DNA from: Akkermansiaceae bacterium
Lineage (GTDB): Bacteria; Verrucomicrobiota; Verrucomicrobiia; Verrucomicrobiales; Akkermansiaceae
NCBI GenBank assembly: GCA_018676385.1
Contig: JABHEX010000135.1
Span: forward strand, 1-7,761
Reading direction: 5' to 3'
Length of the DNA stretch: 7,761 nt
The position numbers and the translations under genes are program-made. The notes beneath the pieces were generated by a model. That model saw nothing but the letters and a program-made list of their open reading frames with translations, ran no database searches and had not been told where the DNA came from. This document shows, one piece after another, positions 1 through 6,945 of this stretch (within the stretch, counting starts at the first letter, position 1; each line of letters starts with the position of its first letter).

Positions 1-752
1 AAAGATATTTTTTTATCACCGCGCATGACCTCAACAGAGAGCAAATCACCCGGATACATTCCAATCATTGCCTTGACGAGACCTGACCGTTCACTGAGTT
101 TTACCCCTCCAACAGAAAACAATACATCCCCTACTTTCAACCCCGCTTTTTCTGCACCGGATTTTTTTGAGACTTGCTTGATCTGTAGCTGATCTTTTTT
201 CTCAGATCCCAGCTGAACACCAAGAATAACGCTACTTATCGCGGATTTGATTTCACGGGTTTCGGCGCTGATAATACCGACACGCACTCGCCGTTGTGAG
301 CGAGATGCAGAACCATTCGAAACTACCCAGTAACCTTGGGCAACCTCTGATCCTTCCGCAAAATCTACAGGGCTGAAGTGTTTTTCGGGCTCTACCTTCA
401 GCAAGGCAACGTCCCACTTGTGATCAAAGCCAACAATTTCAACATTTTCATAAACATTTTTACCAACCCTCAAAGTGATATTTTTCTTACCTACAATCTC
501 ACTTGCCTTCGTTACAATGTGTCCTTCCCTGCTGACTACAATACCGTAGACTTTTCTTATTCGTGACCTTCCATCGGTATAGATCACAGCGCTACTTTCC
601 TGAAGAATGAGCCGCTGTGGTTCAAACGCTTGCCATACGAGTTTGCCGTTAATCCTCTCATCGGCATGAAGCGATGTCTGCGCCGAAATAAATGGGGCAT
701 ATCCAATTAAAGATGCTGCGACCAAATGCATTAGTTTACTTACATGCGTCAT
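1..752 (-). CDS. Degenerate HtrA-like (S1C) pseudoprotease with PDZ domain, 3' end outside window
   Basis: This reading frame starts at an ATG at 752 and stays open to the left edge (250 codons, no stop), so the C-terminus is missing. Residues 1-24 form a signal peptide ending FISA, so export is likely. Residues about 50-165 follow the S1C trypsin fold: GIVVSREGHIVTKAS matches the usual block around the catalytic His, and HKWDVALLKV matches the block around the catalytic Asp (D114). The His position is Ser84 (TKAS instead of TNAH). The GNSGGP serine loop is absent: the chain passes from VGIISAETREI almost directly into a PDZ domain at about 174-250 (GAEKAGLKVGDVLFSV). I therefore infer it is not a protease. 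It lies 18 nt downstream of an intact S1C gene, which suggests one operon and a regulatory, adaptor or chaperone role. No clear Shine-Dalgarno sequence is seen; Met8 is an alternative start. The missing part could hold a second PDZ domain. Confidence 0.85.
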   Translation of the reverse strand, partial: MTHVSKLMHLVAASLIGYAPFISAQTSLHADERINGKLVWQAFEPQRLILQESSAVIYTDGRSRIRKVYGIVVSREGHIVTKASEIVGKKNITLRVGKNVYENVEIVGFDHKWDVALLKVEPEKHFSPVDFAEGSEVAQGYWVVSNGSASRSQRRVRVGIISAETREIKSAISSVILGVQLGSEKKDQLQIKQVSKKSGAEKAGLKVGDVLFSVGGVKLSERSGLVKAMIGMYPGDLLSVEVMRGDKKIS

Positions 753-770
753 TGGAGTAACCGTTGTATA

Positions 771-1778
771 TTACCTATTACCTAATTTAACCTTAACCTT
801 TTCAAGCTGTTTGTTACGGATGATCGTTATCGTGATGGTTTGATCAGCTGCCATTTGTTTAAGCTCATCTTTGAGCTCGGCTTTCAGAGTTGTTTTCCTG
901 TCGTTCACTTTACAAATCACATCCCCTGTTTTGAGCCCCGCTTTTTCAGCTGCAGAATCCTTACCAACTTTTTTAATTAGCAACCCATCATCAATCTCCA
1001 TGGTGCTAACACCGAGAAAGCCTGTTCCTTTGACTGGCCGTTTAGCAAATGGCCCATCCCCGAGAAACTCATTCTCCTTCATGGAGTTCCAATTCTTAAT
1101 ATACTCGCGCATGGGGACGTGCATATTTTGCTCCATCGACTTAGATACACGACTATGAATACCTATAAGCTCACCGTTCAGGTCAAACAACGGCCCGCCC
1201 GAGTCTCCGCCAATCACCTTGCAGTCTGTGTGTAGTGTCGTTTCACTATCCTTAAGAATCCTGCCCAACCTAACAACAGGTCCTCTCTCTACGTCGAAGC
1301 CACCTGAATGACCCAGAGCCATAACCCAATGACTCAGTCTGTAATCATTATTTTTATTGATTTCAACATAAGGGTAATCACCAGACTCAGTGATGCGCAT
1401 CATTGCTGCATCAGTATTGGATACGAGGCCCATGGAGATGGCATGCAGCCGAGTGCCGTCGTTGAGGATGACAGTTAGCTCTTTACCAACAGCAGCAGTT
1501 ACATGCGCAGCTGTAAGAATTAGGCCATCGGCAGAGACAATGACGCCGCTGCCGAAACCCTGACCCAAACTGATACTTACGGTTGCCTTACGCACACGCT
1601 CCAGATTTTCTACTAAAGCATCTTGAATGGCGATCAGGTCTTGAGTGGTTTTCGGGACTTTCTGATAATTAAAGGATGGGACCTCCGAACACGCTACAGT
1701 GCAGAGGCAATCAACATTGAACAGGAGAGCCGCAGCAAAAACCGCATTCAATTGTGGAATATATTTTTTATAGAACAT
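771..1778 (-). CDS. Exported HtrA/DegP-like serine protease (S1C trypsin domain plus one PDZ)
   Basis: This gene encodes a 335-aa serine endopeptidase of the S1C family, probably acting in the periplasm or on the outer face of the inner membrane in protein quality control. The N-terminus is positively charged (FYKKYIPQ) with a hydrophobic stretch to about residue 30, that is, a signal peptide. Its cysteines (24, 26, 30) do not form a good lipobox. The trypsin-like domain spans about 65-230 with a complete triad: His92 in ILTAAHV, Asp123 in SNTDAAMM and Ser193 in GGDSGGPLF. A single PDZ domain follows at about 250-333 (GFLGVSTMEI, AEKAGLKTGDVI). The ATG at 1778 is taken as the start; an in-frame TTG directly before it at 1781 would add one residue. 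No Shine-Dalgarno sequence is obvious. It is shorter than E. coli DegP, which has two PDZ domains, and is closer in plan to DegS. The degenerate paralogue follows after 18 nt. The specific substrate and orthology to degP/degS/degQ cannot be told from sequence alone. Confidence 0.92.
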   Translation of the reverse strand: MFYKKYIPQLNAVFAAALLFNVDCLCTVACSEVPSFNYQKVPKTTQDLIAIQDALVENLERVRKATVSISLGQGFGSGVIVSADGLILTAAHVTAAVGKELTVILNDGTRLHAISMGLVSNTDAAMMRITESGDYPYVEINKNNDYRLSHWVMALGHSGGFDVERGPVVRLGRILKDSETTLHTDCKVIGGDSGGPLFDLNGELIGIHSRVSKSMEQNMHVPMREYIKNWNSMKENEFLGDGPFAKRPVKGTGFLGVSTMEIDDGLLIKKVGKDSAAEKAGLKTGDVICKVNDRKTTLKAELKDELKQMAADQTITITIIRNKQLEKVKVKLGNR

Positions 1779-2161
1779 CAATTCATATTTGGGAGCGAAG
1801 ATTTAGGCATGATTTGTTTATCAATTTTTGACATCGCTTAATTGTAAAACAGAGGCAGTCACGAATTCTTCGTTGTTCAGATAACATATAGAAGTAAAAA
1901 ACTCATACGATTATTATGCCTCACAAACTAGAGTCCTTCAACCCACAATCTAAAGAATCATTAATACAGCATGAATTACCAAAAAGCCAAGTCATAACAT
2001 ATCCATGGTCTGCCCTGCTATGTCAATCGGCCAGAATCTAATCCTCATCGTTTATTTTAACGCAGATTGCCGCCATAGATTTCCTGATTCGTAAGAATAG
2101 CTTCATTCCAGAGTTGGAAGAACATAGATCTCCTGTCATTGCCGCTTTTATAGCATCTCAA
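1779..2161. other. Non-coding stretch between the protease pair and the TPM operon
   Basis: I see no convincing gene in these 383 bases. They should hold the promoter of the downstream minus-strand protease pair and the 3' end of the TPM transcript. I could not find a good -35/-10 pair or a hairpin followed by a T-run on the minus strand. Small items seen are a 5-bp dyad ACGAA/TTCGT at 1861-1873, a 41-codon plus-strand ORF (1916-2041) without a ribosome binding site, and a 22-codon minus-strand ORF (2057-2125) preceded by AGGAG. The last is reported under findings as unproven. Confidence 0.5.
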
Positions 2162-3190
2162 TCAAGAGCAATGAAAATCGTCTGGCACTTGGTCACGCTG
2201 ATTTGACGGCGAACCCACCGAATCCTTAAATCCCAATACCGCCCCAACACCGGCACCATAATCAGCGCCTAGACGACGAGGCAATTCGACTACTGGAAAT
2301 TGGTATGTTCTATTTTTTCTCCAGAGAACCCACATCCACACAAGAGCTGCTGCAGCAATGAACGCCCCGCTAACACCCACCAAAAAATACAGCAACAAAG
2401 GTTTGTGGCTTGCGTAAAACCCAACTGCAGAAAGGGTTCGGCCTGAGTTCGAAGATGGAAGTTGCGATGTTAATGCTGACACCGCTTTGAGTTCCGCACC
2501 TTTAAATGATTTTTCTAACCAATATAGGTGAATCGATAATTGGACAACAAATGCCTCAATCTGCGCCGACCCGTCTGATGGCTTGAGCGACTTAATTCTG
2601 GCATGATCTAGTATGCGCCGCTGTTCCAGCAATGTAACCTGTTCCGCCCCTTTTCCGCCAAACGCAAGCATCGTTCGTGACGGATCTCCCATGAAACTAA
2701 AAACCACACACGTGAGAGGACTTTCAGTATAGCGCTCAGCAACCAGTCTCTCAAGTGAGTGCGATGCGGGAATTACTTGCTGGGTGTCAAATAGATACAG
2801 CCTGATATCAATATCTGAAGCTTTTGCATGAAAATTCAAAAAACCTTCCCTGTCTTGAGTTTCCTGCATCGTTAGCAAGCGCTGTGGATCCACTAGATAA
2901 CTAGTGGACGAACTTTGAAAATACTTTGCCAAATATTTTGCAGGAATCTCTTGCGGAGATGAGGGTAATTCAAAGCGCGGCTGTTGTGTCAATTCTCCTG
3001 CACCCGCGTCGCTCGGATCAAGAAGTGGTCTTGCCTCTTCAGACTCGACTAATAAAGAAGCCCCGGGCACCAGATCACCATTCTCGAGCTTTTTACGCTC
3101 TCCCTGCGACCACTGCGGCAGCTCCAATGCAGACAATGAGGACACGCTAGCAAAGCAGCAAATAATGAGAATCGAACAGCTACAATTCAA
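2162..3190 (-). CDS. Signal-peptide, single-TM membrane protein with predicted periplasmic TPM-like domain
   Basis: This is a 342-aa protein of unknown function. Residues 1-21 look like a signal peptide (hydrophobic, Cys-rich, no proper lipobox). Residues about 22-95 are a low-complexity, Glu/Pro/Ser-rich linker. Residues about 97-230 form an alpha/beta domain whose pattern resembles TPM (DUF477): YLVDPQRLLT, VVFSFMGDPSRTMLAFGG and QLSIHLYWLEK. One transmembrane helix spans about 264-290 and is followed by RKNR, placing a tail of about 50 residues in the cytoplasm with RRLGADYGAGVGAVLGF. The start is TTG at 3190, inside the TTGA overlap with the stop of the upstream gene. AAGGGGG and AAGAGG lie just upstream of that TTG, and this is the best ribosome binding site in the window, which supports the unusual start. 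Translational coupling to the zinc-ribbon TPM gene is likely. The TPM assignment is inferred from pattern, not from a profile search; the topology is clearer than the fold. Confidence 0.85.
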   Translation of the reverse strand: MNCSCSILIICCFASVSSLSALELPQWSQGERKKLENGDLVPGASLLVESEEARPLLDPSDAGAGELTQQPRFELPSSPQEIPAKYLAKYFQSSSTSYLVDPQRLLTMQETQDREGFLNFHAKASDIDIRLYLFDTQQVIPASHSLERLVAERYTESPLTCVVFSFMGDPSRTMLAFGGKGAEQVTLLEQRRILDHARIKSLKPSDGSAQIEAFVVQLSIHLYWLEKSFKGAELKAVSALTSQLPSSNSGRTLSAVGFYASHKPLLLYFLVGVSGAFIAAAALVWMWVLWRKNRTYQFPVVELPRRLGADYGAGVGAVLGFKDSVGSPSNQRDQVPDDFHCS

Positions 3191-3867
3191 CCTCTTGCCC
3201 CCTTTCTCTCATGGTTACGCGTTTCAATTTTGCCATGCCTTTTGCTTGGCCTGATACGTTGAAGCACATCTCGCATTCCCTGTTCTCTCTTCCCTGCTAT
3301 GCGCTCATAGTATTCGGGTCTGCGCTTCGCACGAGCAGCGCGCCTACCCAAAACGGCTGAAATTTTATTAATTATAACCTTCAAAGCCCTAACATGATTG
3401 CCTTGTAGCAGATACGGGTGGGCTGCGGATAATATTTTGAATGTATCATTCTCAGTCAAAAATTCATCAAGCAGGTATCCGAATGAAATGGTAGCCGTGC
3501 GAGAATTTACATCAATAATGAGCAATAGCCCTCCATCATTAGGGCGACTCAAGTCAACATCTTCAAAGGCACCATGGTTTAAAAGCCACATACCGAACTG
3601 ACGAATATTTGAAATTTCATCAAGTGCACCATAGTAGACACTGAAAAACAGTTGTGGGAAGCGCTCCTCAAAATCTTTCAGCCATACATTTGCCTTCTTA
3701 CGTTCTGTGAGTTTGAGCACACCGGCTGCATCACTCAACTTACGCATCCTTACATCACCATCTCCAAACTGTGCATTCAAATCGCGCATAGAAAAACCAC
3801 AATGAGGACATTGCGATGCACTACGGTGAATACGTTGAACACAACGGGGGCACTTCATAAGCCCCAT
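3187..3867 (-). CDS. Zinc-ribbon and TPM-domain (DUF477) protein
   Basis: This 226-aa protein has a short zinc ribbon at the N-terminus (CPRC at 6-9 and CPHCG at 20-24, four likely zinc ligands). Residues about 43-170 match the TPM domain pattern: LSDAAGVL at its start, the central strand pair GGLLLIIDVNSRTATISFGY, then HPYLLQGNHVRALKVIINKI. The last 55 residues are strongly basic (GRRAARAKRRPEYY onward), which might bind nucleic acid or acidic lipid. There is no signal peptide or transmembrane helix, so it is probably cytoplasmic. TPM proteins elsewhere are linked to photosystem II repair or are uncharacterised envelope proteins, so no reaction is assigned. The start may be ATG 3867, as given, or ATG 3858, which would yield the MKCPRC N-terminus common among zinc-ribbon proteins and has GGGG 3 nt upstream; ATG 3867 has no such signal. 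It follows guaA by 70 nt and overlaps the next gene by 4 nt. Confidence 0.88.
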   Translation of the reverse strand: MGLMKCPRCVQRIHRSASQCPHCGFSMRDLNAQFGDGDVRMRKLSDAAGVLKLTERKKANVWLKDFEERFPQLFFSVYYGALDEISNIRQFGMWLLNHGAFEDVDLSRPNDGGLLLIIDVNSRTATISFGYLLDEFLTENDTFKILSAAHPYLLQGNHVRALKVIINKISAVLGRRAARAKRRPEYYERIAGKREQGMRDVLQRIRPSKRHGKIETRNHERKGARG

Positions 3868-3873
3868 CTATAA

Positions 3874-3930
3874 ACAATAGAATTGTATCTACCAAGCCTA
3901 GATAGTTAAGATACCCAAATAAATTTAACT
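3874..3930. promoter_or_regulatory. Cluster of three short dyads between guaA and the TPM operon
   Basis: The 70-nt gap is AT-rich and holds three consecutive inverted repeats. ACAAT (3874-3878) pairs with ATTGT (3882-3886). TATCTA (3886-3891) pairs with TAGATA (3899-3904) around a 7-nt loop. AGTTAA (3904-3909) pairs with TTAACT (3925-3930). No T-run follows on the minus strand, so this is not a standard intrinsic terminator. It could be an operator, an RNA processing site, or chance in AT-rich DNA. Confidence 0.25.
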
Positions 3931-3937
3931 TTTAAGA

Positions 3938-5461
3938 TCACTCCCATTCAATACTAGCAGGTGGCTTCGTTGATATATCATATAACACGCGGTTTATTCC
4001 ATCTACCTCATTGAGAATACGGTTACTAGTTTCTCGCAATAATGCCGGTGGAAGCTCGACCCAATCGGCAGTCATTGCATCCTCACTTATAACAGCACGC
4101 AAGCTGATTGCCCATTCATATGAACGTTCATCACCTTTCACACCAACAGTTTTAACCGGTATGAGACCAGCATATGCCTGCCAAACTTTGTCATACCATC
4201 CGTGATCTTTAAGACGCGTTATGAATATATGGTCGCACTCTCGTATGATGCGGAGTTTGTTTTCGCTGACATCACCAGGGCAGCGAACAGCCAAACCTGG
4301 ACCAGGAAACGGGTGACGAGCAAGGATGTCATGTGGAATTCCCAATGAGCTCCCTAACTCACGAACTTCATCTTTGAATAGCTCAGCAAGTGGCTCTAAA
4401 ACCTTTCCCTGTGCCTGCAGCTCAAGGATTCGATCCACACGGTTGTGGTGAGTCTTAATCTTAGATGCTTTGGATTTGGCGTTAGATGCTGACTCAATTA
4501 CATCAGGGTATAGAGTCCCCTGTGCAAGCATTTCGGCATTGCCAACAGTGTCCCAGAAAACATCTATGAATAGATTCCCTATGATTTTACGTTTCTCCTC
4601 AGGATCAGCAACACCAGCCAGTTTACCCAGAAACAGATCGGCACAATCAACAGTTTCAATTGGCACGCCCATACGGTGAAAATTATTCCTAACTTCGTCA
4701 CCCTCATCAAGGCGCATTAACCCGTGGTCGACAAATATTGCACGCACGTTTACGCCGGCCTCTTTGAGCAGGACAGCCAGCACGGTGCTATCAACACCTC
4801 CACTAACTCCACAAACAACCTGTTTGTCTCCAACGACATCACATATCCCTTCTAACAGGTCTCGCTTAAAGTCATCAATTCGAAATTCCTCAAGCTCCCC
4901 AGCCTGTAGTAGAAAATTGTGTAAAATCCTTAATCCTTCGTGGGAGTGTGTCACCTCTGGGTGAAACTGAATACCATAATAACGTTCACCCCATTTAAGT
5001 GACACCGGTGTTCCTTCACTGTTTGAAGCAAGAATTTTGGCATTTTCAGGTAAGCTACTTACGGTATCCGAGTGACTCATCCATACTTGAGATGTGTGAG
5101 ATATGCCTTCATAAAGACCCGTGTTTTCATTTGGCTTAAGCTCAGCTGGGCCATACTCTCGACGATTACTTGATTTAACAGAACCTCCAAATTTAATATT
5201 GAGAAGCTGCATGCCATAACAAACCCCCAAAACGGGAACCCCGTAAGCGTTAAGGGCATCAAAGTCTATGTCGGGCGCATCATCATCAGATGTACTTTTG
5301 GGTCCCCCAGACAGTATGATTGCTCCTGGTTTACCTATCGCTGACAACTCTTCGGGCTCATACAACTTGGCAAAAAAACCAAGCTCTCGGACACGCCTAA
5401 CAATTAGCTGGGTATACTGAGAACCAAAATCAAGAACAGCAACGTGGTTGTTTTCCGTCAT
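3938..5461 (-). CDS. guaA: GMP synthase (glutamine-hydrolysing)
   Basis: This enzyme converts XMP, ATP and glutamine to GMP in the cytoplasm, the last step of guanine nucleotide synthesis. The 507 aa are within the family range (E. coli GuaA is 525). The class I glutaminase domain covers about 1-190 with oxyanion-loop ILSGGPKS, the nucleophile Cys81 in GVCYGMQ, and His167/Glu169 in QFHPEVTHS. The ATP-pyrophosphatase domain follows with the P-loop GVSGGVDST (218-226), FVDHGLMR, LYPDVIES and RHPFPGPGLAVR. The dimerisation domain ends in the signature DISTKPPASIEWE. All catalytic motifs are intact. The loop after KTHHN reads RVDRILEL, not the VGGLP of the E. coli enzyme, a lineage variant. The ATG at 5461 gives the normal MTENNHVAVLDFGSQY N-terminus; no Shine-Dalgarno sequence is visible. 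It lies 29 nt downstream of guaB, so the two are very probably co-transcribed. Confidence 0.98.
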   Translation of the reverse strand: MTENNHVAVLDFGSQYTQLIVRRVRELGFFAKLYEPEELSAIGKPGAIILSGGPKSTSDDDAPDIDFDALNAYGVPVLGVCYGMQLLNIKFGGSVKSSNRREYGPAELKPNENTGLYEGISHTSQVWMSHSDTVSSLPENAKILASNSEGTPVSLKWGERYYGIQFHPEVTHSHEGLRILHNFLLQAGELEEFRIDDFKRDLLEGICDVVGDKQVVCGVSGGVDSTVLAVLLKEAGVNVRAIFVDHGLMRLDEGDEVRNNFHRMGVPIETVDCADLFLGKLAGVADPEEKRKIIGNLFIDVFWDTVGNAEMLAQGTLYPDVIESASNAKSKASKIKTHHNRVDRILELQAQGKVLEPLAELFKDEVRELGSSLGIPHDILARHPFPGPGLAVRCPGDVSENKLRIIRECDHIFITRLKDHGWYDKVWQAYAGLIPVKTVGVKGDERSYEWAISLRAVISEDAMTADWVELPPALLRETSNRILNEVDGINRVLYDISTKPPASIEWE

Positions 5462-5490
5462 ATTAAAATAGTGCTAATGAGTAAATTGTT

Positions 5491-6945
5491 TCAAGAAATT
5501 GGCTGATAGTTGACCGGCTCCTCTGTGATCGTTATATCATGAACATGACTCTCTTTCAGTCCACCTGCAGTGATACGAGTAAATTGCGCACGCTCACGCA
5601 ATTCTGATAGATTTGATGCCCCTACGTATCCCATTCCAGAACGAAGTCCGCCCATAAGCTGGAACACAACATCACTGAGCGGCCCTTTGTAAGGAACACG
5701 CCCTTCTACGCCCTCAGCCACAAGTTTCCCTGAACTATTCTGCCCATAACGATCCCCTGAGCCTTTTCGCATCGCCCCCAGTGATCCCATACCACGATAT
5801 GATTTAAATCGGCGCCCTTGATAATGCACCGTCTGACCTGGGCTCTCGCGTGTACCAGCAAGGATTGACCCTAACATCACAAGATCCGCACCTGCAGCGA
5901 GAGCCTTGGCGATGTCACCAGAATAGCGAATCCCTCCATCAGCGATTACTGTGACCCCCTTGTCACGACAATAGGCAGCCACATTCTGAATCGCGGTGAA
6001 CTGGGGCATTCCAACACCTGAGATGACCCGAGTCGTACAAATTGAACCCGGACCAACACCCACTTTAACAGCAGATGCACCAGCATTTACGAGATCCTTA
6101 GCTCCCTCAGCGGTAACGACATTTCCTGCAATGACGGGAACATCTCCGAGCTCACGAAGTTGAGTAATTACATCCATCACCCGACTTGTGTGACCAGTAG
6201 CGGCATCGATAAACAATGCGTCTGCTCCGGCGTTGACTAATGCTTGAGCCCGCTCGACGCAATCTGGACCAACACCAACAGCGGCACCACAGCGGAGTTG
6301 ACCATTAGGGTCTTTTGCAGCATTAGTGAAAGTAATACGTTTTTCGATATCCGCCCCCGTTATAAGACCTGTCAAAATTCCATTCTTATCAATCAGCGGT
6401 AGCTTCTCAATACGGTTTTTGTAGAGTATTTCGCGAGCCTCACGCAACGCGGTATTCTCAGGAGATGTTACCAGTCGATCCAGAGGAGTCATCACATCTG
6501 AAATTTTTGCAGAATCATCTGCCATGTGACGCACATCTCTACCGGTAACCATTCCCTCAAGCAGACCTTCAGCACCTACCACTGGAAAACCAGAAAACCC
6601 CTGTTCATTCATAATGAAACGTAATTCTCCCACGGTTTGATTCTTGCTAACCGTATATGGCTCGTGGATCACGGCACTCTCCGACCGTTTCACCTTTAAC
6701 ACCATGGTTGATTGATCCTCTATGGTATTATTTCGGTGAATCACACCAATGCCGCCTTCTTGAGCAAGTGCAATCGCCAAGTCAGATTCGGAAACCGTAT
6801 CCATTGCAGCAGAGACAACGGGTATATTTAATCCGATATCTCCGGTTAAATCTGATTTTAGATCAGCCTCGCCGGGAAGGACCGCACTCATCTGCGGTGT
6901 CAGCAAGACATCATCAAAAGAAAGTCCAAGTGAGATTTGCGCCAT
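5491..6945 (-). CDS. guaB: Inosine-5'-monophosphate dehydrogenase
   Basis: This enzyme oxidises IMP to XMP with NAD+, the rate-limiting and committing step towards GMP; GuaA then uses the XMP. Starting at ATG 6945, the protein is 484 aa (E. coli GuaB 488) and opens with MAQISLGLSFDDVLLTP, the normal family start. The TIM barrel is split by a Bateman module: two CBS domains at about 92-205 (HEPYTVSKNQTVGELRF, DVMTPLDRLVTSPENTALRE). Catalytic residues are present: Cys303 in GPGSICTTR, the IMP-binding ADGGIRYSGD, the RGMGSLGAM phosphate/flap region and DRY (Arg399, Tyr400) in the mobile flap. The C-terminus SHVHDITITEEPVNY is typical. An upstream in-frame ATG at 6993 would add 16 residues (MKICTCHWAATSVDFL) with no family counterpart and is not favoured. 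CBS modules usually bind adenine or guanine nucleotides and tune activity. First gene of the guaBA operon. Confidence 0.98.
   Translation of the reverse strand: MAQISLGLSFDDVLLTPQMSAVLPGEADLKSDLTGDIGLNIPVVSAAMDTVSESDLAIALAQEGGIGVIHRNNTIEDQSTMVLKVKRSESAVIHEPYTVSKNQTVGELRFIMNEQGFSGFPVVGAEGLLEGMVTGRDVRHMADDSAKISDVMTPLDRLVTSPENTALREAREILYKNRIEKLPLIDKNGILTGLITGADIEKRITFTNAAKDPNGQLRCGAAVGVGPDCVERAQALVNAGADALFIDAATGHTSRVMDVITQLRELGDVPVIAGNVVTAEGAKDLVNAGASAVKVGVGPGSICTTRVISGVGMPQFTAIQNVAAYCRDKGVTVIADGGIRYSGDIAKALAAGADLVMLGSILAGTRESPGQTVHYQGRRFKSYRGMGSLGAMRKGSGDRYGQNSSGKLVAEGVEGRVPYKGPLSDVVFQLMGGLRSGMGYVGASNLSELRERAQFTRITAGGLKESHVHDITITEEPVNYQPIS

Noticed and set aside
378..566. A plus-strand ORF opposite the degenerate HtrA-like gene
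   Set aside because: It is antisense to a frame with clear S1C/PDZ homology and has no protein features of its own.
1..752. The degenerate HtrA-like gene as a frameshifted or decaying pseudogene
   Set aside because: The frame is open from a good signal peptide through the PDZ domain without stops. The missing catalytic residues look like substitution and loop loss, not disruption.
1916..2041. A 41-codon plus-strand ORF starting MPHKLESFNPQSK
   Set aside because: No ribosome binding site, no recognisable motif, and a length that is expected by chance in a non-coding stretch.
2038..2139. A 33-codon minus-strand ORF overlapping the 22-codon candidate in another frame
   Set aside because: No ribosome binding site at its ATG and no recognisable protein features.
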